Counted from the first letter of the stretch, positions 1 through 7,723 are shown. The stretch: 11,023 nt of DNA from Ruminococcaceae bacterium UBA5423 (GCA_002409375.1 DHNF01000145.1:1-11023); one strand, 5' to 3'. Program-made: numbers and translations. The notes: generated from the letters alone by a model not told the origin.

Positions 1-62
1 GCTTCAGTTTTTAGAGATGCCCTAATGTAAAAAACTTAATCCAGTGTGTTGATGAGGTATCT

Positions 63-1487
63 ATGAAGAGGTATTATTTATTAATAATTTATATATTATC
101 GTATTGCTTTGCTGTGACGGCCTGTATATCACCGCCGGTAAGGCACGCTTTTAATTTGTTACACACAAACTCCAGTGTTTCTGCTACGAATGGACTCACA
201 TCTCATTATTATACGCAGGACAGCACCGGCACAACAACTCAAAGCAGTAGTGATACTTTTACATCAGAGCAAACAGATTTGGGTACGGATACCATTACCG
301 GCACTACAACATCTTTAAACGGCAGCACATCATCAAGGTATGCAACGACAAGCACTGCTGCGCCTACAGTTACAACAACAAAGACTTATCCTAAGCCCGA
401 TACAGGTAAAGAGATGCGAACGGTATGGGTATCATATATTGAATTGAATAACATGCTAAAAAACAAGTCGGCCGGCAACGCAAGGGCTGTGATTGACGGC
501 ATTATGGAAAATGCTAAGTCATACGGACTTAATGCAGTGATTTTTCATGTGCGCGCAAACAGTGACGCTTATTATAAATCCAAGATTTTTAACAGTGCTG
601 CTGCGGTAAAAACGTTGATTGACACAGAGGGGTTTGACCCGCTAACTTATGCAGTGCAGGCGGCTCACAGCCGAGGGCTGGAGCTTCATGCATGGGTCAA
701 TCCATACAGAATCGGAAGCAGCACAAGCTATGCAAAATGCAGCGATTATTTTGCGTCCGGGGGCAAGTATTATTATAATCCTGCCTCCTCAGCCGCCCAA
801 AAGCTTATACTTGATGGCATTGACGAAATTGTGCGTAATTATGATGTTGACGGCATTCAGTTCGACGATTATTTTTACCCTGACGATGAAAATGTTATCC
901 CAGAGTCCTCGCCTGCGGCGTTTGAAAAGTCTGACTACGAGGGAGGCATTAGCATTGGCGACTGGAGACGCAGCCATGTAAGCCAACTGATAGCATCAAC
1001 TTATAGTAAGGTTCATAATGCAAGAAAAAACTGCGTGTTTGGCGTCAGTCCAGGCAGTAACCTTTCTCATAATTATTCAAAGTTATATGCCGACATTGCC
1101 GCGTGGATCAAACAAAAGGGATATGTCGACTATATTTGTCCTCAAATATATTTTGGGTTTTTAAATAAATCACAGCCGTTTGAAAGCACAGTAAATAGCT
1201 GGGCAGCCATGAACCGACATTCTTCGGTCAGACTGTATATTGGACTTGCACTTTATAAAACAGGGCTTATAACCGACACTTATGCGGGTGACGGTAAGCA
1301 AGAATGGGCGACTAATGACGACATTATGAAACGCTCTTTACTGTGTGTGCGAGAAAACACTGCGTGCGGTGGAGTTATGTTTTTTAGCTATACTTATTTT
1401 AATCCATCGTCCCAGAATGACGCAGACCGAAAGATGGATGTGGCAATTAGGGAAGTTAATAATTTGCTGGCGGTATTGCGTCAGTAA
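63..1487 (+). CDS. GHL10 (DUF187/DigH-like) glycosidase lipoprotein
   Basis: A 474-residue secreted lipoprotein, probably a glycoside hydrolase acting on peptidoglycan glycan strands outside the cell. The N-terminus is basic then hydrophobic, with a lipobox V18-T-A-C21, so Cys21 is the likely lipidated residue. Residues 35-115 form a Ser/Thr-rich linker. Residues 117-470 form a TIM-barrel-like GHL10 domain with typical signatures: MRTVWVSYIEL (118-128), GLELHAWVNPYRI (205-217), DGIQFDDYFYP (263-273, with the conserved Asp pair 268-269), FGVSPGSN (326-333) and YICPQIYFGF (357-366). The family includes Escherichia coli DigH, which cuts glycan stripped of stem peptides, and Bacillus YngK. The ATG start has GAGG at 54-57. 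The next gene, 89 bp on, encodes an amidase with a related domain, which supports a cell-wall role. The family call is firm; the exact substrate is inferred. Confidence 0.88.
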   Translation: MKRYYLLIIYILSYCFAVTACISPPVRHAFNLLHTNSSVSATNGLTSHYYTQDSTGTTTQSSSDTFTSEQTDLGTDTITGTTTSLNGSTSSRYATTSTAAPTVTTTKTYPKPDTGKEMRTVWVSYIELNNMLKNKSAGNARAVIDGIMENAKSYGLNAVIFHVRANSDAYYKSKIFNSAAAVKTLIDTEGFDPLTYAVQAAHSRGLELHAWVNPYRIGSSTSYAKCSDYFASGGKYYYNPASSAAQKLILDGIDEIVRNYDVDGIQFDDYFYPDDENVIPESSPAAFEKSDYEGGISIGDWRRSHVSQLIASTYSKVHNARKNCVFGVSPGSNLSHNYSKLYADIAAWIKQKGYVDYICPQIYFGFLNKSQPFESTVNSWAAMNRHSSVRLYIGLALYKTGLITDTYAGDGKQEWATNDDIMKRSLLCVRENTACGGVMFFSYTYFNPSSQNDADRKMDVAIREVNNLLAVLRQ

Positions 1488-1576
1488 AGAAGAAAAAACA
1501 GGAAGTTTAACTGATACTATTCTCGCCAAACTTAGTCTGCTTTTTAAACTGAGAATAGTATGAAAGGGAATTTGCA
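1488..1576 (+). promoter_or_regulatory. Intergenic inverted repeat before the amidase gene
   Basis: The 89-bp gap holds a perfect 11-bp inverted repeat: ATACTATTCTC at 1514-1524 and GAGAATAGTAT at 1551-1561, with a 26-nt loop. A second pair, AGTTTAA at 1504-1510 and TTAAACT at 1544-1550, crosses the first. The two stems could therefore form a pseudoknot or compete. The 3' arm ends two bases before the AAAGGGA ribosome binding site (1563-1569) of the ATG at 1577. No T-tract follows, so this is not an intrinsic terminator. It could be an RNA structure controlling translation or mRNA processing, or an operator. The repeat is seen directly; the function is inferred. Confidence 0.55.
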
Positions 1577-4500
1577 ATGTATAAACCTGCCCCAAAAAAG
1601 ACACGCCCCGGACTTTTGACGGGGTCAATAGTGACCGTGTCAATTATCTTTCTGGCGGTTGCTGCGCTGTTGACAGTCAATAACGGCGTGCTGGCAACAA
1701 TGACTTCATTTATGTCCGCAGCAGTTGCAGACAGCCAAACCGAAACGTCACAGCCTTTGGATGTATCGTCTTCTGTTTCTGAGCAAAGTGAGATGGAAGA
1801 GCAGCCTTTACCGCAGGACATTATATTTGCAAAACCCGACCAAATGAAAGGTGTTTTTCTTACTGCAGGAAAAGACTATCTGCTGAAAGAAAATGACAGC
1901 AGCGAAACTGTAAAAACACAGATAGATGCTGCATTTTCAAAGCTTGCCGAGTGGGGATTTAACACTGTGCTTGTGCCGATTTCTACTGGCGGCAGGTTGC
2001 TTTACATATCGTCGACAGGCTTAGATTCGTTGATTATTAAAAACTCTGACGGCAGCGAGTTTGATGCGCCCGCTTATATCATTAAATGTGCCAAAGAACG
2101 AGGTTTTTTTACATATGGCGTATTAGATATGATGGTATACAAGGTTAGCAGCAATGACCCGAGCACGAGCGAAGGGGCTCGCGCTATTCAATATATGGTT
2201 CGCGAGACTGTTGCCCGCTATTCGTTTGATGGGTGGCTTTTGGACAACCCCGGTTATGCCGCCGGCAAATGCGGCAGCTTTGACAATTATATGATGACAA
2301 TGCCTGGCGGCGGGTTTGATAATTTTTTGCGGGACAACATTACTGCTGCCGTTGTCGATGCCGTTAATACAATAAAAAATAATAATATCAACCATTATAT
2401 CGGATTACTCACAGACGCCGTATGGGCACACAAATCGTCAAATGAACTGGGTTCAAATACCAACGGGATATACGAATCATTGACAGACGGATTTGCCGAT
2501 ACTCGTACATGGATTGAACAAGGGCTGTTTGATTTTGTTATGGTCAAAAACGGACAATCAACGGCGCACACGACTGCATCGTTTAACAGCATATTTAATT
2601 GGTGGACAAAATTGTGCACTGATACCGGGATACCCATGTACATACAACATGACTCTAATAAAGTTTGCGGGAGTGAACAGGGGTGGAAATCTCCTGACCA
2701 ATTGGCACAGCAGATTCTTTCCTGCAAAAAATCAACTGCTTGGTCGGGAAGTGTGTTTACATCCTTTGATGCGCTGGTTAAGGACATAACCGGCAGCACA
2801 AGTGCGCTAATCGGTGCTTTTGGCGATACTCTTAATGAGCAGTATATCAGCAGGACACTTAAATTCACCACACCGACAAGATATAATATTACAACATATG
2901 AATCAAAAATAAATATACGCGGAAGTGCCGACCCAAATTTTTCGCTTACGATGAATGGAAAAAATGTCGAGCTTTCTGCGCACGGATTTTTCTCGATTGA
3001 TTTGCCCTTGTCGATTGGCAAAAATACTTTTACATTTAAACATAAGGGCGACACTATCACCTATAATATAACATATCGAGTTGTTGTTATACAAAGCATA
3101 GAACCCTCAACTTCCCTAACACTTGAAGGTGGCTCGTCCATCAGTATATCGGCTGTTGCGCGTAAAGGCGCCAATGTTTATGCAAAGGTGGGGGGCACAA
3201 CTGTTCAGATGAAACAAACCTCAATTCAGTCAGACGAAGGCGCTGGAGGTGATGATGAATCTGATTATGTAAATTATGCGGGCACTTACAAGCTGCCGGC
3301 AGGCATAGAGGGCAAGTCGCAGAACCTTGGAAAAGTCACGATTTACGGAAGCTATATGTCACTAAGCGAAAGTAAGACCGGAGGCTTAATATCAGTTAAA
3401 GCAAAGCCTGTAATACCGCCGATTGAGATGCCCGACGAAAACGGTGTTGCACCGCCTGTGACCGGCAAATTGATAACCATAAGCAGGGAATATGCCGAAA
3501 CTTTTTCTGGGACAACAACGGACGACTGGTCCCGACCCAATAACGCTTACCTACCAAAGGGTACAATAGATGTTATTGTTAAAGAAGTGTATGCTTCTAA
3601 AAACCATTATTATCTATTGGGATGCGGCCGCAGAGTTTACAAGTCAAATGTATCAACTTATAAGGATGTTGGCACGCTTAACGCAAACTCCTTATCATTG
3701 GACGATGTTAAGATAGATACTGCCTGCACCACTGTTTCGTTTGACTCCGGATGGAAAGCTCCTTTCAACTTAAAGTTGCTGCCGCAGAAATACGGCAACG
3801 AGTCGACACAAAATTATAATATCACTTCTTTTACCGCGACATATATCGACATCACTTTTTCATATACCACATCTGTGTCCGGTTTGCCCGATGTATCAAA
3901 CAGTCCGTTGTTCAAGTCGGCGGAATGGTTTAAGGGGAAACACTCACACACGCTGCGGCTGCATTTGCGCCATACTGGGGCCTTTTATGGATATTCTGCC
4001 GTATGGAAAGATGATACTATCGAATTTAAGTTTCATCATAACACGGCAATGGGGCCGTCAAACAAGCCGCTTTTAGGAAAACGCATTGTAGTGGATCCGG
4101 GGCACGGAGGTAATAGGGTTGGCACGGCCGGCGGCAATACCAGTGAAAAAGCCGAGGTGCTAAAATACGGACTGCAACTTCGTGACAAACTGACGGCGCT
4201 TGGCGCAACGGTTATTATGACGAGAACAACCGACTTTAATCCTGATAATAATCTCAGTCCCCCAAGTTTATACGCTCGTACCATACCTGCACGCGAAGGC
4301 AAGGCAGATTTATTTATCAGTATACATATGGACGGCTCACTCAATGGTAGTGCACATGGATATACGGTGTTTTATTTCAATGAGTATTCCCAGCCATATG
4401 CCAAAGCTGTTGCGGCGCGGGCAGAGACCACCTATAAAAGCTTTACAAGAAAAAGTGGTCGAGGTGCTCGGTGGAATAATTTTGAGGTAATGCGATTGCA

Positions 4501-4807
4501 TGACTGTCCCTCAATATTAATTGAATGTGGGTTTATGTCAAATACAATGGATATAGAGCTTCTTATTTCTTCAAGTTACCGTGAGGCACTTACCCAAGCG
4601 ATGGCCGATGGCATTGTGGATTATTTTAAGGCGAGAAAATATGTGGCGATTGAAGACCCATTAAAAACAACAAATGGCTCGTCAACAGCTACATCTACAT
4701 CAAATGCCACCACTGCCATTGCACCTGCAGGGTTGATTGCACTTTCACGCAAAAGAAAAAAGAAATTTAATACGAAAAAAAGCTATTTTGTGTCTATGTT
4801 TTTTTAA
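1577..4807 (+). CDS. Membrane-anchored N-acetylmuramoyl-L-alanine amidase (Amidase_3) with N-terminal GHL10-like domain
   Basis: A 1076-residue cell-surface enzyme predicted to cut the bond between N-acetylmuramic acid and L-alanine in peptidoglycan. The short basic N-terminus is followed by one membrane segment (about 13-35) and an acidic/Ser-rich linker. Residues 90-425 resemble a divergent GHL10 barrel: MKGVFLTAGKDY at 90-101, and FDGWLLDNPGY at 217-227 where the stand-alone enzyme has its FDDY motif. Residues 430-610 look like two Ig-like beta domains and 630-825 like further beta-rich, SH3/AMIN-like wall-binding regions. Amidase_3 spans 835-1017, with predicted zinc ligands H843 (DPGHGG), E857 (SEK) and H917 (SIH) and catalytic E983 (IECGFMSN). 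A Ser/Thr linker and a basic tail end the protein. The ATG has AAAGGGA seven bases upstream. The amidase domain is certain by motif; the other domain names are approximate. Confidence 0.9.
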   Translation: MYKPAPKKTRPGLLTGSIVTVSIIFLAVAALLTVNNGVLATMTSFMSAAVADSQTETSQPLDVSSSVSEQSEMEEQPLPQDIIFAKPDQMKGVFLTAGKDYLLKENDSSETVKTQIDAAFSKLAEWGFNTVLVPISTGGRLLYISSTGLDSLIIKNSDGSEFDAPAYIIKCAKERGFFTYGVLDMMVYKVSSNDPSTSEGARAIQYMVRETVARYSFDGWLLDNPGYAAGKCGSFDNYMMTMPGGGFDNFLRDNITAAVVDAVNTIKNNNINHYIGLLTDAVWAHKSSNELGSNTNGIYESLTDGFADTRTWIEQGLFDFVMVKNGQSTAHTTASFNSIFNWWTKLCTDTGIPMYIQHDSNKVCGSEQGWKSPDQLAQQILSCKKSTAWSGSVFTSFDALVKDITGSTSALIGAFGDTLNEQYISRTLKFTTPTRYNITTYESKINIRGSADPNFSLTMNGKNVELSAHGFFSIDLPLSIGKNTFTFKHKGDTITYNITYRVVVIQSIEPSTSLTLEGGSSISISAVARKGANVYAKVGGTTVQMKQTSIQSDEGAGGDDESDYVNYAGTYKLPAGIEGKSQNLGKVTIYGSYMSLSESKTGGLISVKAKPVIPPIEMPDENGVAPPVTGKLITISREYAETFSGTTTDDWSRPNNAYLPKGTIDVIVKEVYASKNHYYLLGCGRRVYKSNVSTYKDVGTLNANSLSLDDVKIDTACTTVSFDSGWKAPFNLKLLPQKYGNESTQNYNITSFTATYIDITFSYTTSVSGLPDVSNSPLFKSAEWFKGKHSHTLRLHLRHTGAFYGYSAVWKDDTIEFKFHHNTAMGPSNKPLLGKRIVVDPGHGGNRVGTAGGNTSEKAEVLKYGLQLRDKLTALGATVIMTRTTDFNPDNNLSPPSLYARTIPAREGKADLFISIHMDGSLNGSAHGYTVFYFNEYSQPYAKAVAARAETTYKSFTRKSGRGARWNNFEVMRLHDCPSILIECGFMSNTMDIELLISSSYREALTQAMADGIVDYFKARKYVAIEDPLKTTNGSSTATSTSNATTAIAPAGLIALSRKRKKKFNTKKSYFVSMFF

Positions 4808-4837
4808 ACTTTATCAATAGAATAAACTGTACCGTGG

Positions 4838-4846
4838 TGGTATAAT
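4838..4846 (+). promoter_or_regulatory. Extended -10 promoter of the ABC importer operon
   Basis: TGGTATAAT at 4838-4846 is a perfect -10 hexamer (4841-4846) with the extended TGn element. The best -35 at 17-bp spacing, TAGAAT at 4818-4823, matches only three of six bases, as is common for extended -10 promoters. The transcript would start near 4852 and carry a leader of about 90 nt. Confidence 0.7.
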
Positions 4847-4865
4847 AAAATTTATACACATGAAT

Positions 4866-4913
4866 TTGTTGGCGCGATGAGGGCATTACGCCAACAAGCT
4901 TGAAACGGCAAGC
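4866..4913 (+). promoter_or_regulatory. Two adjacent hairpins in the importer operon leader
   Basis: Hairpin 1 (4866-4897) has a perfect 9-bp stem, TTGTTGGCG with CGCCAACAA. It continues after a C/A mismatch with GATG/CATT (one G-T wobble) closed by an AGGG loop. Hairpin 2 (4898-4913) starts at the very next base: GCTTG and CAAGC around the loop AAACGG. No T-tract follows and the ribosome binding site is about 20 nt downstream, so termination is unlikely. Position after the promoter and before a transporter gene suggests a cis-regulatory RNA. I do not recognise a known riboswitch class in it. Confidence 0.6.
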
Positions 4914-4944
4914 AAAAGAGATAATAAGAATTGGGGTATAAAAC

Positions 4945-5955
4945 ATGAAAAAATTCAAATTGGTAGTATCACTAATTGCAGCAACATTAATGTTTGTTGC
5001 ATTGGTTGGCTGCTTTGATAATGACGAGGAGTCGTCGTCTGCACCGACTGAAAACCCGACAATTAATGTTGTTGCAATCAAAGGACCGACCGGCGTTGGA
5101 ATGGTAAATCTTATGGAGTCAAACGAAAAAGGACAGACACACAACAAATATAATATTATTTCAGTTTCTTCGCCTGAAGCAATTGTTGCAAAAATAACCA
5201 ACGGCGAAGCTGATATCGTGGCAGCCCCCACCAACCTTGCCGCCTCTTTATATAACAAAACCAGCGGCAAAGTGCAGATGTTAGCAGTTAATACAAAGGG
5301 CGTACTTTATATTATGGAAAACGGCAATTCAATTAATAGTGTTGCCGATCTTAAGGGCAAAACAATATACACAACCGGTAAAGGGGCAAACCCCGATTTT
5401 GTGCTAAGATATATTTTAAGCGAAAACGGTTTGGATCCGGATAAAGATGTAGAAATAGTATTTAAATCAGAAAATGATGAGCTGGCAGCGTTGCTTGCAA
5501 CCGAAAGTGCAAAGATTGCCCTTGTGCCAGAACCGGTTGTAACAACAGTGAAATCCAAAAATTCTAAGTTGCGGGTTGCACTTGATATGAATGATGAGTG
5601 GGAAAAAGTGTCGGGCGGCAACAGCGAGCTTTTGATGGGTTGTGTGGCTGCACGCAAGGAATTTGTTGATGAACACTCACAAGCGGTCAAGGATTTTCTT
5701 AGTGAATATAAGCAGTCTATTGAAAAAGCTTCGTCGGATATCGATACAACGGCAGAGCTTTGTGAAAAGTTTGAGATAATACCCAAAGCAGCGGTTGCAA
5801 AGCAAGCTATACCTGGTTGCAGCTTGACCTACATTGACTCAAATGATATGATGGAGAAAATTAAGGGATATTTTGATGTGCTTTATGCTGCGAATCCCCA
5901 ATCCGTCGGAGGAGCGCTGCCTGATGTCGATTTCTATTTCAATATCAAACAGTAA
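4945..5955 (+). CDS. ABC transporter substrate-binding lipoprotein (NMT1/SsuA/TauA-like)
   Basis: A 336-residue lipoprotein that captures a small solute outside the membrane for the importer encoded downstream. The signal peptide ends in a lipobox A19-L-V-G-C23, followed by an acidic/Ser linker. Residues 38-335 have the two-lobed periplasmic-binding-protein style of the NMT1/COG0715 group: GPTGVGMVNL (47-56), a segment around GEADIVAAPTNLAASLYN (87-104), DLKGKTIYTTGKG (135-147), LVPEPVVT (193-200) and a C-terminal SVGGALPDVDFYF (320-332). The last of these is common in clostridial members of unknown substrate. The ATG start has a modest GGGG at 4933-4936. The gene overlaps the permease gene. 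Family relatives carry sulfonates, taurine, thiamine precursors or other small organic compounds; nothing here selects among them. Confidence 0.88.
   Translation: MKKFKLVVSLIAATLMFVALVGCFDNDEESSSAPTENPTINVVAIKGPTGVGMVNLMESNEKGQTHNKYNIISVSSPEAIVAKITNGEADIVAAPTNLAASLYNKTSGKVQMLAVNTKGVLYIMENGNSINSVADLKGKTIYTTGKGANPDFVLRYILSENGLDPDKDVEIVFKSENDELAALLATESAKIALVPEPVVTTVKSKNSKLRVALDMNDEWEKVSGGNSELLMGCVAARKEFVDEHSQAVKDFLSEYKQSIEKASSDIDTTAELCEKFEIIPKAAVAKQAIPGCSLTYIDSNDMMEKIKGYFDVLYAANPQSVGGALPDVDFYFNIKQ
5908..5914 (+). promoter_or_regulatory. Ribosome binding site fixing the permease start
   Basis: GGAGGAG lies nine bases before the ATG at 5924, inside the end of the binding-protein gene. It favours this start over the in-frame ATG at 5873, which has no comparable site. 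Confidence 0.8.
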
Positions 5956-6712
5956 AATCAGGGGGCTGTTGTCTATTTTGGCTCCAGTGTTTTTCTGGCT
6001 GGCCATATGGCAGGTACTTAGCATGGTAGTGGCGCAGGAACTTCTTGTTCCTGCGCCTTTGGTGGTTTTAAACACATTTGCGATGCTTGTTACAACCGAG
6101 GTGTTTTGGCGCTCAACGGGTATGTCTTTATTAAGAATTGCCTTGGGGTTTGTGTTGGGCATTGCAGCAGGCAGCGCAGCCGCTGTGCTGACAACCCGTT
6201 TTCGTGTGGCGGATTTGCTGGTGTCACCTGTATTGCGCATAGTACGAGCCACACCGGTAGCGTCTTTCATTATACTGGCATTAGTTTGGATAAAGACGGG
6301 ATACCTTCCTGCATTCATCTCTTTTTTAATGGTAGTGCCGCTTACATGGGGCAATGTTGAAAAAGGGATTTATCATACTGATATCAAGCTGCTTGAAATG
6401 GCACGGGTATTTCGCCTGTCACGGTTAAAAACATTAATACATGTTCGCATACCATCGGTTATGCCGTATTTTATGGCGGCATGCACAACAGGTATGGGGC
6501 TTGCGTGGAAATCCGGTATAGCTGCCGAGGTTATCTGCCGTCCGGCATTGTCTGTTGGCAAACGACTTCAGGATGCAAAAATATACCTTGAAACGCCGGA
6601 GGTTTTTGCATGGACAATTACGGTGATTGTCTTAAGCATGATGCTCGAAAGACTGATTGTTGCTGTTGCTAAGCGATTCGGTCAGCGATTTAACGCATCC
6701 GGGGGTAATTAA
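5924..6712 (+). CDS. ABC transporter permease (SsuC/TauC-like)
   Basis: A 262-residue integral membrane protein forming the channel of the importer. It shows about six hydrophobic segments, the first near 15-38. The cytoplasmic EAA loop lies near 158-181 (EMARVFRLSR followed by VRIPSVMPY), where it would contact the ATPase. The segment AWKSGIAAEV (194-203) is characteristic of clostridial nitrate/sulfonate-type permeases. The start at 5924 is chosen because GGAGGAG sits nine bases upstream; this overlaps the binding-protein gene by 32 bp in another frame and suggests translational coupling. A longer form from 5873 is open but would add 17 residues, including a charged stretch. The conserved Gly of the EAA loop appears replaced by Arg, seen by eye only. 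Confidence 0.87.
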   Translation: MSISISISNSKIRGLLSILAPVFFWLAIWQVLSMVVAQELLVPAPLVVLNTFAMLVTTEVFWRSTGMSLLRIALGFVLGIAAGSAAAVLTTRFRVADLLVSPVLRIVRATPVASFIILALVWIKTGYLPAFISFLMVVPLTWGNVEKGIYHTDIKLLEMARVFRLSRLKTLIHVRIPSVMPYFMAACTTGMGLAWKSGIAAEVICRPALSVGKRLQDAKIYLETPEVFAWTITVIVLSMMLERLIVAVAKRFGQRFNASGGN

Positions 6713-6713
6713 T

Positions 6714-7319
6714 TTGCCAATTGAGTTTGTGAATGTAGATTTTTCATATAATTCTGATATTAAAATTTTAGACAATTTTTGCCTTAAACTACCTGAACAA
6801 GGTGCAGTTTGTTTATCCGGCCCGTCAGGGTGTGGCAAAACGACACTGCTAAGACTCATTGCCGGTTTGGAGTACCCACAGCAGGGGAAAATCACAGGTA
6901 TTGACAAATTGAAGACAGCATTTGTTTTTCAAGAGAACAGGCTGCTTGATTGGCACACGGCACTTGAAAATGTCGCTGTTGTGAATAGGGGGACGCACCC
7001 ACGCCAAATTGCCGCAAAGTGGCTTGAAAGGGTCGGACTGGACGGTGAGGAATTGAAAAAGCCTCGGGAGTTAAGCGGTGGAATGAAAAGGCGTGTTGCA
7101 ATCGCCCGTGCTCTTGCCGCCGATGCGGACATTCTAATTTTGGACGAGCCTTTTGTCGGTTTGGACGAAAAACTTATTTTGTCGATATCCCACCAAATTC
7201 TTAAAGCTTATGCAGGCAAGCTTTTGGTGTTTGTCACCCACTCTGCAAAACAGGTGGAAATTTTTGACCCGTTAATATTAAACTTGGACGGACCGCCATT
7301 GCGAGTAATAAACAGTTAG
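6714..7319 (+). CDS. ABC transporter ATPase subunit (SsuB/TauB-like)
   Basis: A 201-residue ATPase driving the importer from the cytoplasmic side. All core motifs are present: Walker A GPSGCGKT (36-43), Q-loop Gln73 in VFQENRLLDW, signature LSGGM (120-124), Walker B ILILDEP (140-146, catalytic Glu145), D-loop GLDE and switch His176 in THS. It is short for the family (usually about 240-260 aa) and stops soon after the H-loop, so it lacks the extra C-terminal helices. The chosen start is TTG at 6714, one base after the permease stop, with GGGGGT at 6701-6706. An in-frame ATG at 6657 lies deep in the permease gene and would add an unrelated N-terminus. It is the last gene of the operon. Confidence 0.87.
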   Translation: MPIEFVNVDFSYNSDIKILDNFCLKLPEQGAVCLSGPSGCGKTTLLRLIAGLEYPQQGKITGIDKLKTAFVFQENRLLDWHTALENVAVVNRGTHPRQIAAKWLERVGLDGEELKKPRELSGGMKRRVAIARALAADADILILDEPFVGLDEKLILSISHQILKAYAGKLLVFVTHSAKQVEIFDPLILNLDGPPLRVINS

Positions 7320-7414
7320 CCGATTGATCAATAGTGGCAATAGTGGCGGCAAACTTTGTGTTCGCCCGTAAATTTGTATAATACGCAATCAACAATATCA
7401 GGGAGGATTAGAGT
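7320..7414 (+). promoter_or_regulatory. Promoter region of the MNT/HEPN pair, with tandem 9-bp repeat
   Basis: TATAAT at 7377-7382 is a perfect -10 hexamer. The -35 is weak (TTTGTG at 7355-7360, spacing 16). Upstream are the palindrome TTGATCAA (7324-7331) and a perfect tandem repeat, CAATAGTGG at 7329-7337 and 7338-7346. The repeat could be an operator just above the -35. A strong GGGAGG (7401-7406) serves the ATG at 7415. No convincing terminator for the importer operon lies here. Confidence 0.6.
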
Positions 7415-7723
7415 ATGAATCAGCAAGAGTTACTTTCCCGTCTTTGCAATGATATTGTCCGCATTTGTAATCCGGTGCAGTTAATATTATTCAATGAAAA
7501 GCACAAGCCCAGCGGTGTGTTGTCGTCTGTAAAGCTTTGTGCTGTTATAGAAAAAGGCGACGCACAGCAAATTGAGCGCCGCCTTTATATCGAGGTTGAA
7601 TCAGAGCTGCCGTTTGATGTTCTTGTTTATACAAAAGAGCGATGGGATAAGCTTGTCAATAACCGTCTAAGCTTTGCATCAAGTATCAGCAGATCGGGGA
7701 GAGTGCTTTATGCGGCGGACTAA
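7415..7723 (+). CDS. MNT-like nucleotidyltransferase-fold protein lacking the main catalytic motif
   Basis: A 102-residue protein that fits the minimal nucleotidyltransferase (MNT) fold by length, layout and a HEPN partner immediately downstream. Active MNTs have a glycine-serine motif and a paired Asp (LFGS ... SDID). Here the aligned stretch reads LILFNEKHK (23-31) then SSVKLCAVI (37-45), so the Gly-Ser and both Asp of the pair are gone. The third acidic position seems kept in FDVLVYT (67-73, Asp68), and FASSISRSGRVLY (87-99) matches the usual end of such proteins. Transfer of AMP or another nucleotide is therefore unlikely; a binding or antitoxin-like role is possible. The start is supported by GGGAGG eight bases upstream. 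The fold assignment is by eye and context, so moderate. Confidence 0.68.
   Translation: MNQQELLSRLCNDIVRICNPVQLILFNEKHKPSGVLSSVKLCAVIEKGDAQQIERRLYIEVESELPFDVLVYTKERWDKLVNNRLSFASSISRSGRVLYAAD
7696..7703 (+). promoter_or_regulatory. Ribosome binding site fixing the HEPN start
   Basis: GGGGAGAG sits six bases before the ATG at 7710, within the end of the MNT-like gene. It supports 7710 over the in-frame ATG at 7674, whose extra 12 residues do not look HEPN-like. Confidence 0.75.

Noticed and set aside
1..30. End of an upstream gene: ten open codons ending in TAA at 28-30.
   Set aside because: Another frame is also open for eight codons to a stop at 23-25. Thirty bases cannot show which, if either, is coding.
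2395..3060. A 221-codon open frame on the minus strand inside the amidase gene.
   Set aside because: It lies wholly opposite a well-supported gene, and its product shows no recognisable domain.
4898..4913. Guanidine-II (mini-ykkC) riboswitch, because the loop contains ACGG.
   Set aside because: That class needs two hairpins, each with an ACGR tetraloop. Only the second hairpin has ACGG, within a six-base loop, and the first ends in AGGG.
4866..4913. Intrinsic terminator of the amidase gene.
   Set aside because: No T-run follows either hairpin, and both lie downstream of a strong -10 element belonging to the next operon.
4945..7319. Thiamine uptake (ThiXYZ) operon under a TPP riboswitch.
   Set aside because: The binding protein belongs to a group that includes thiamine-precursor carriers, but the leader lacks the conserved TPP aptamer stretches such as CTGAGA.
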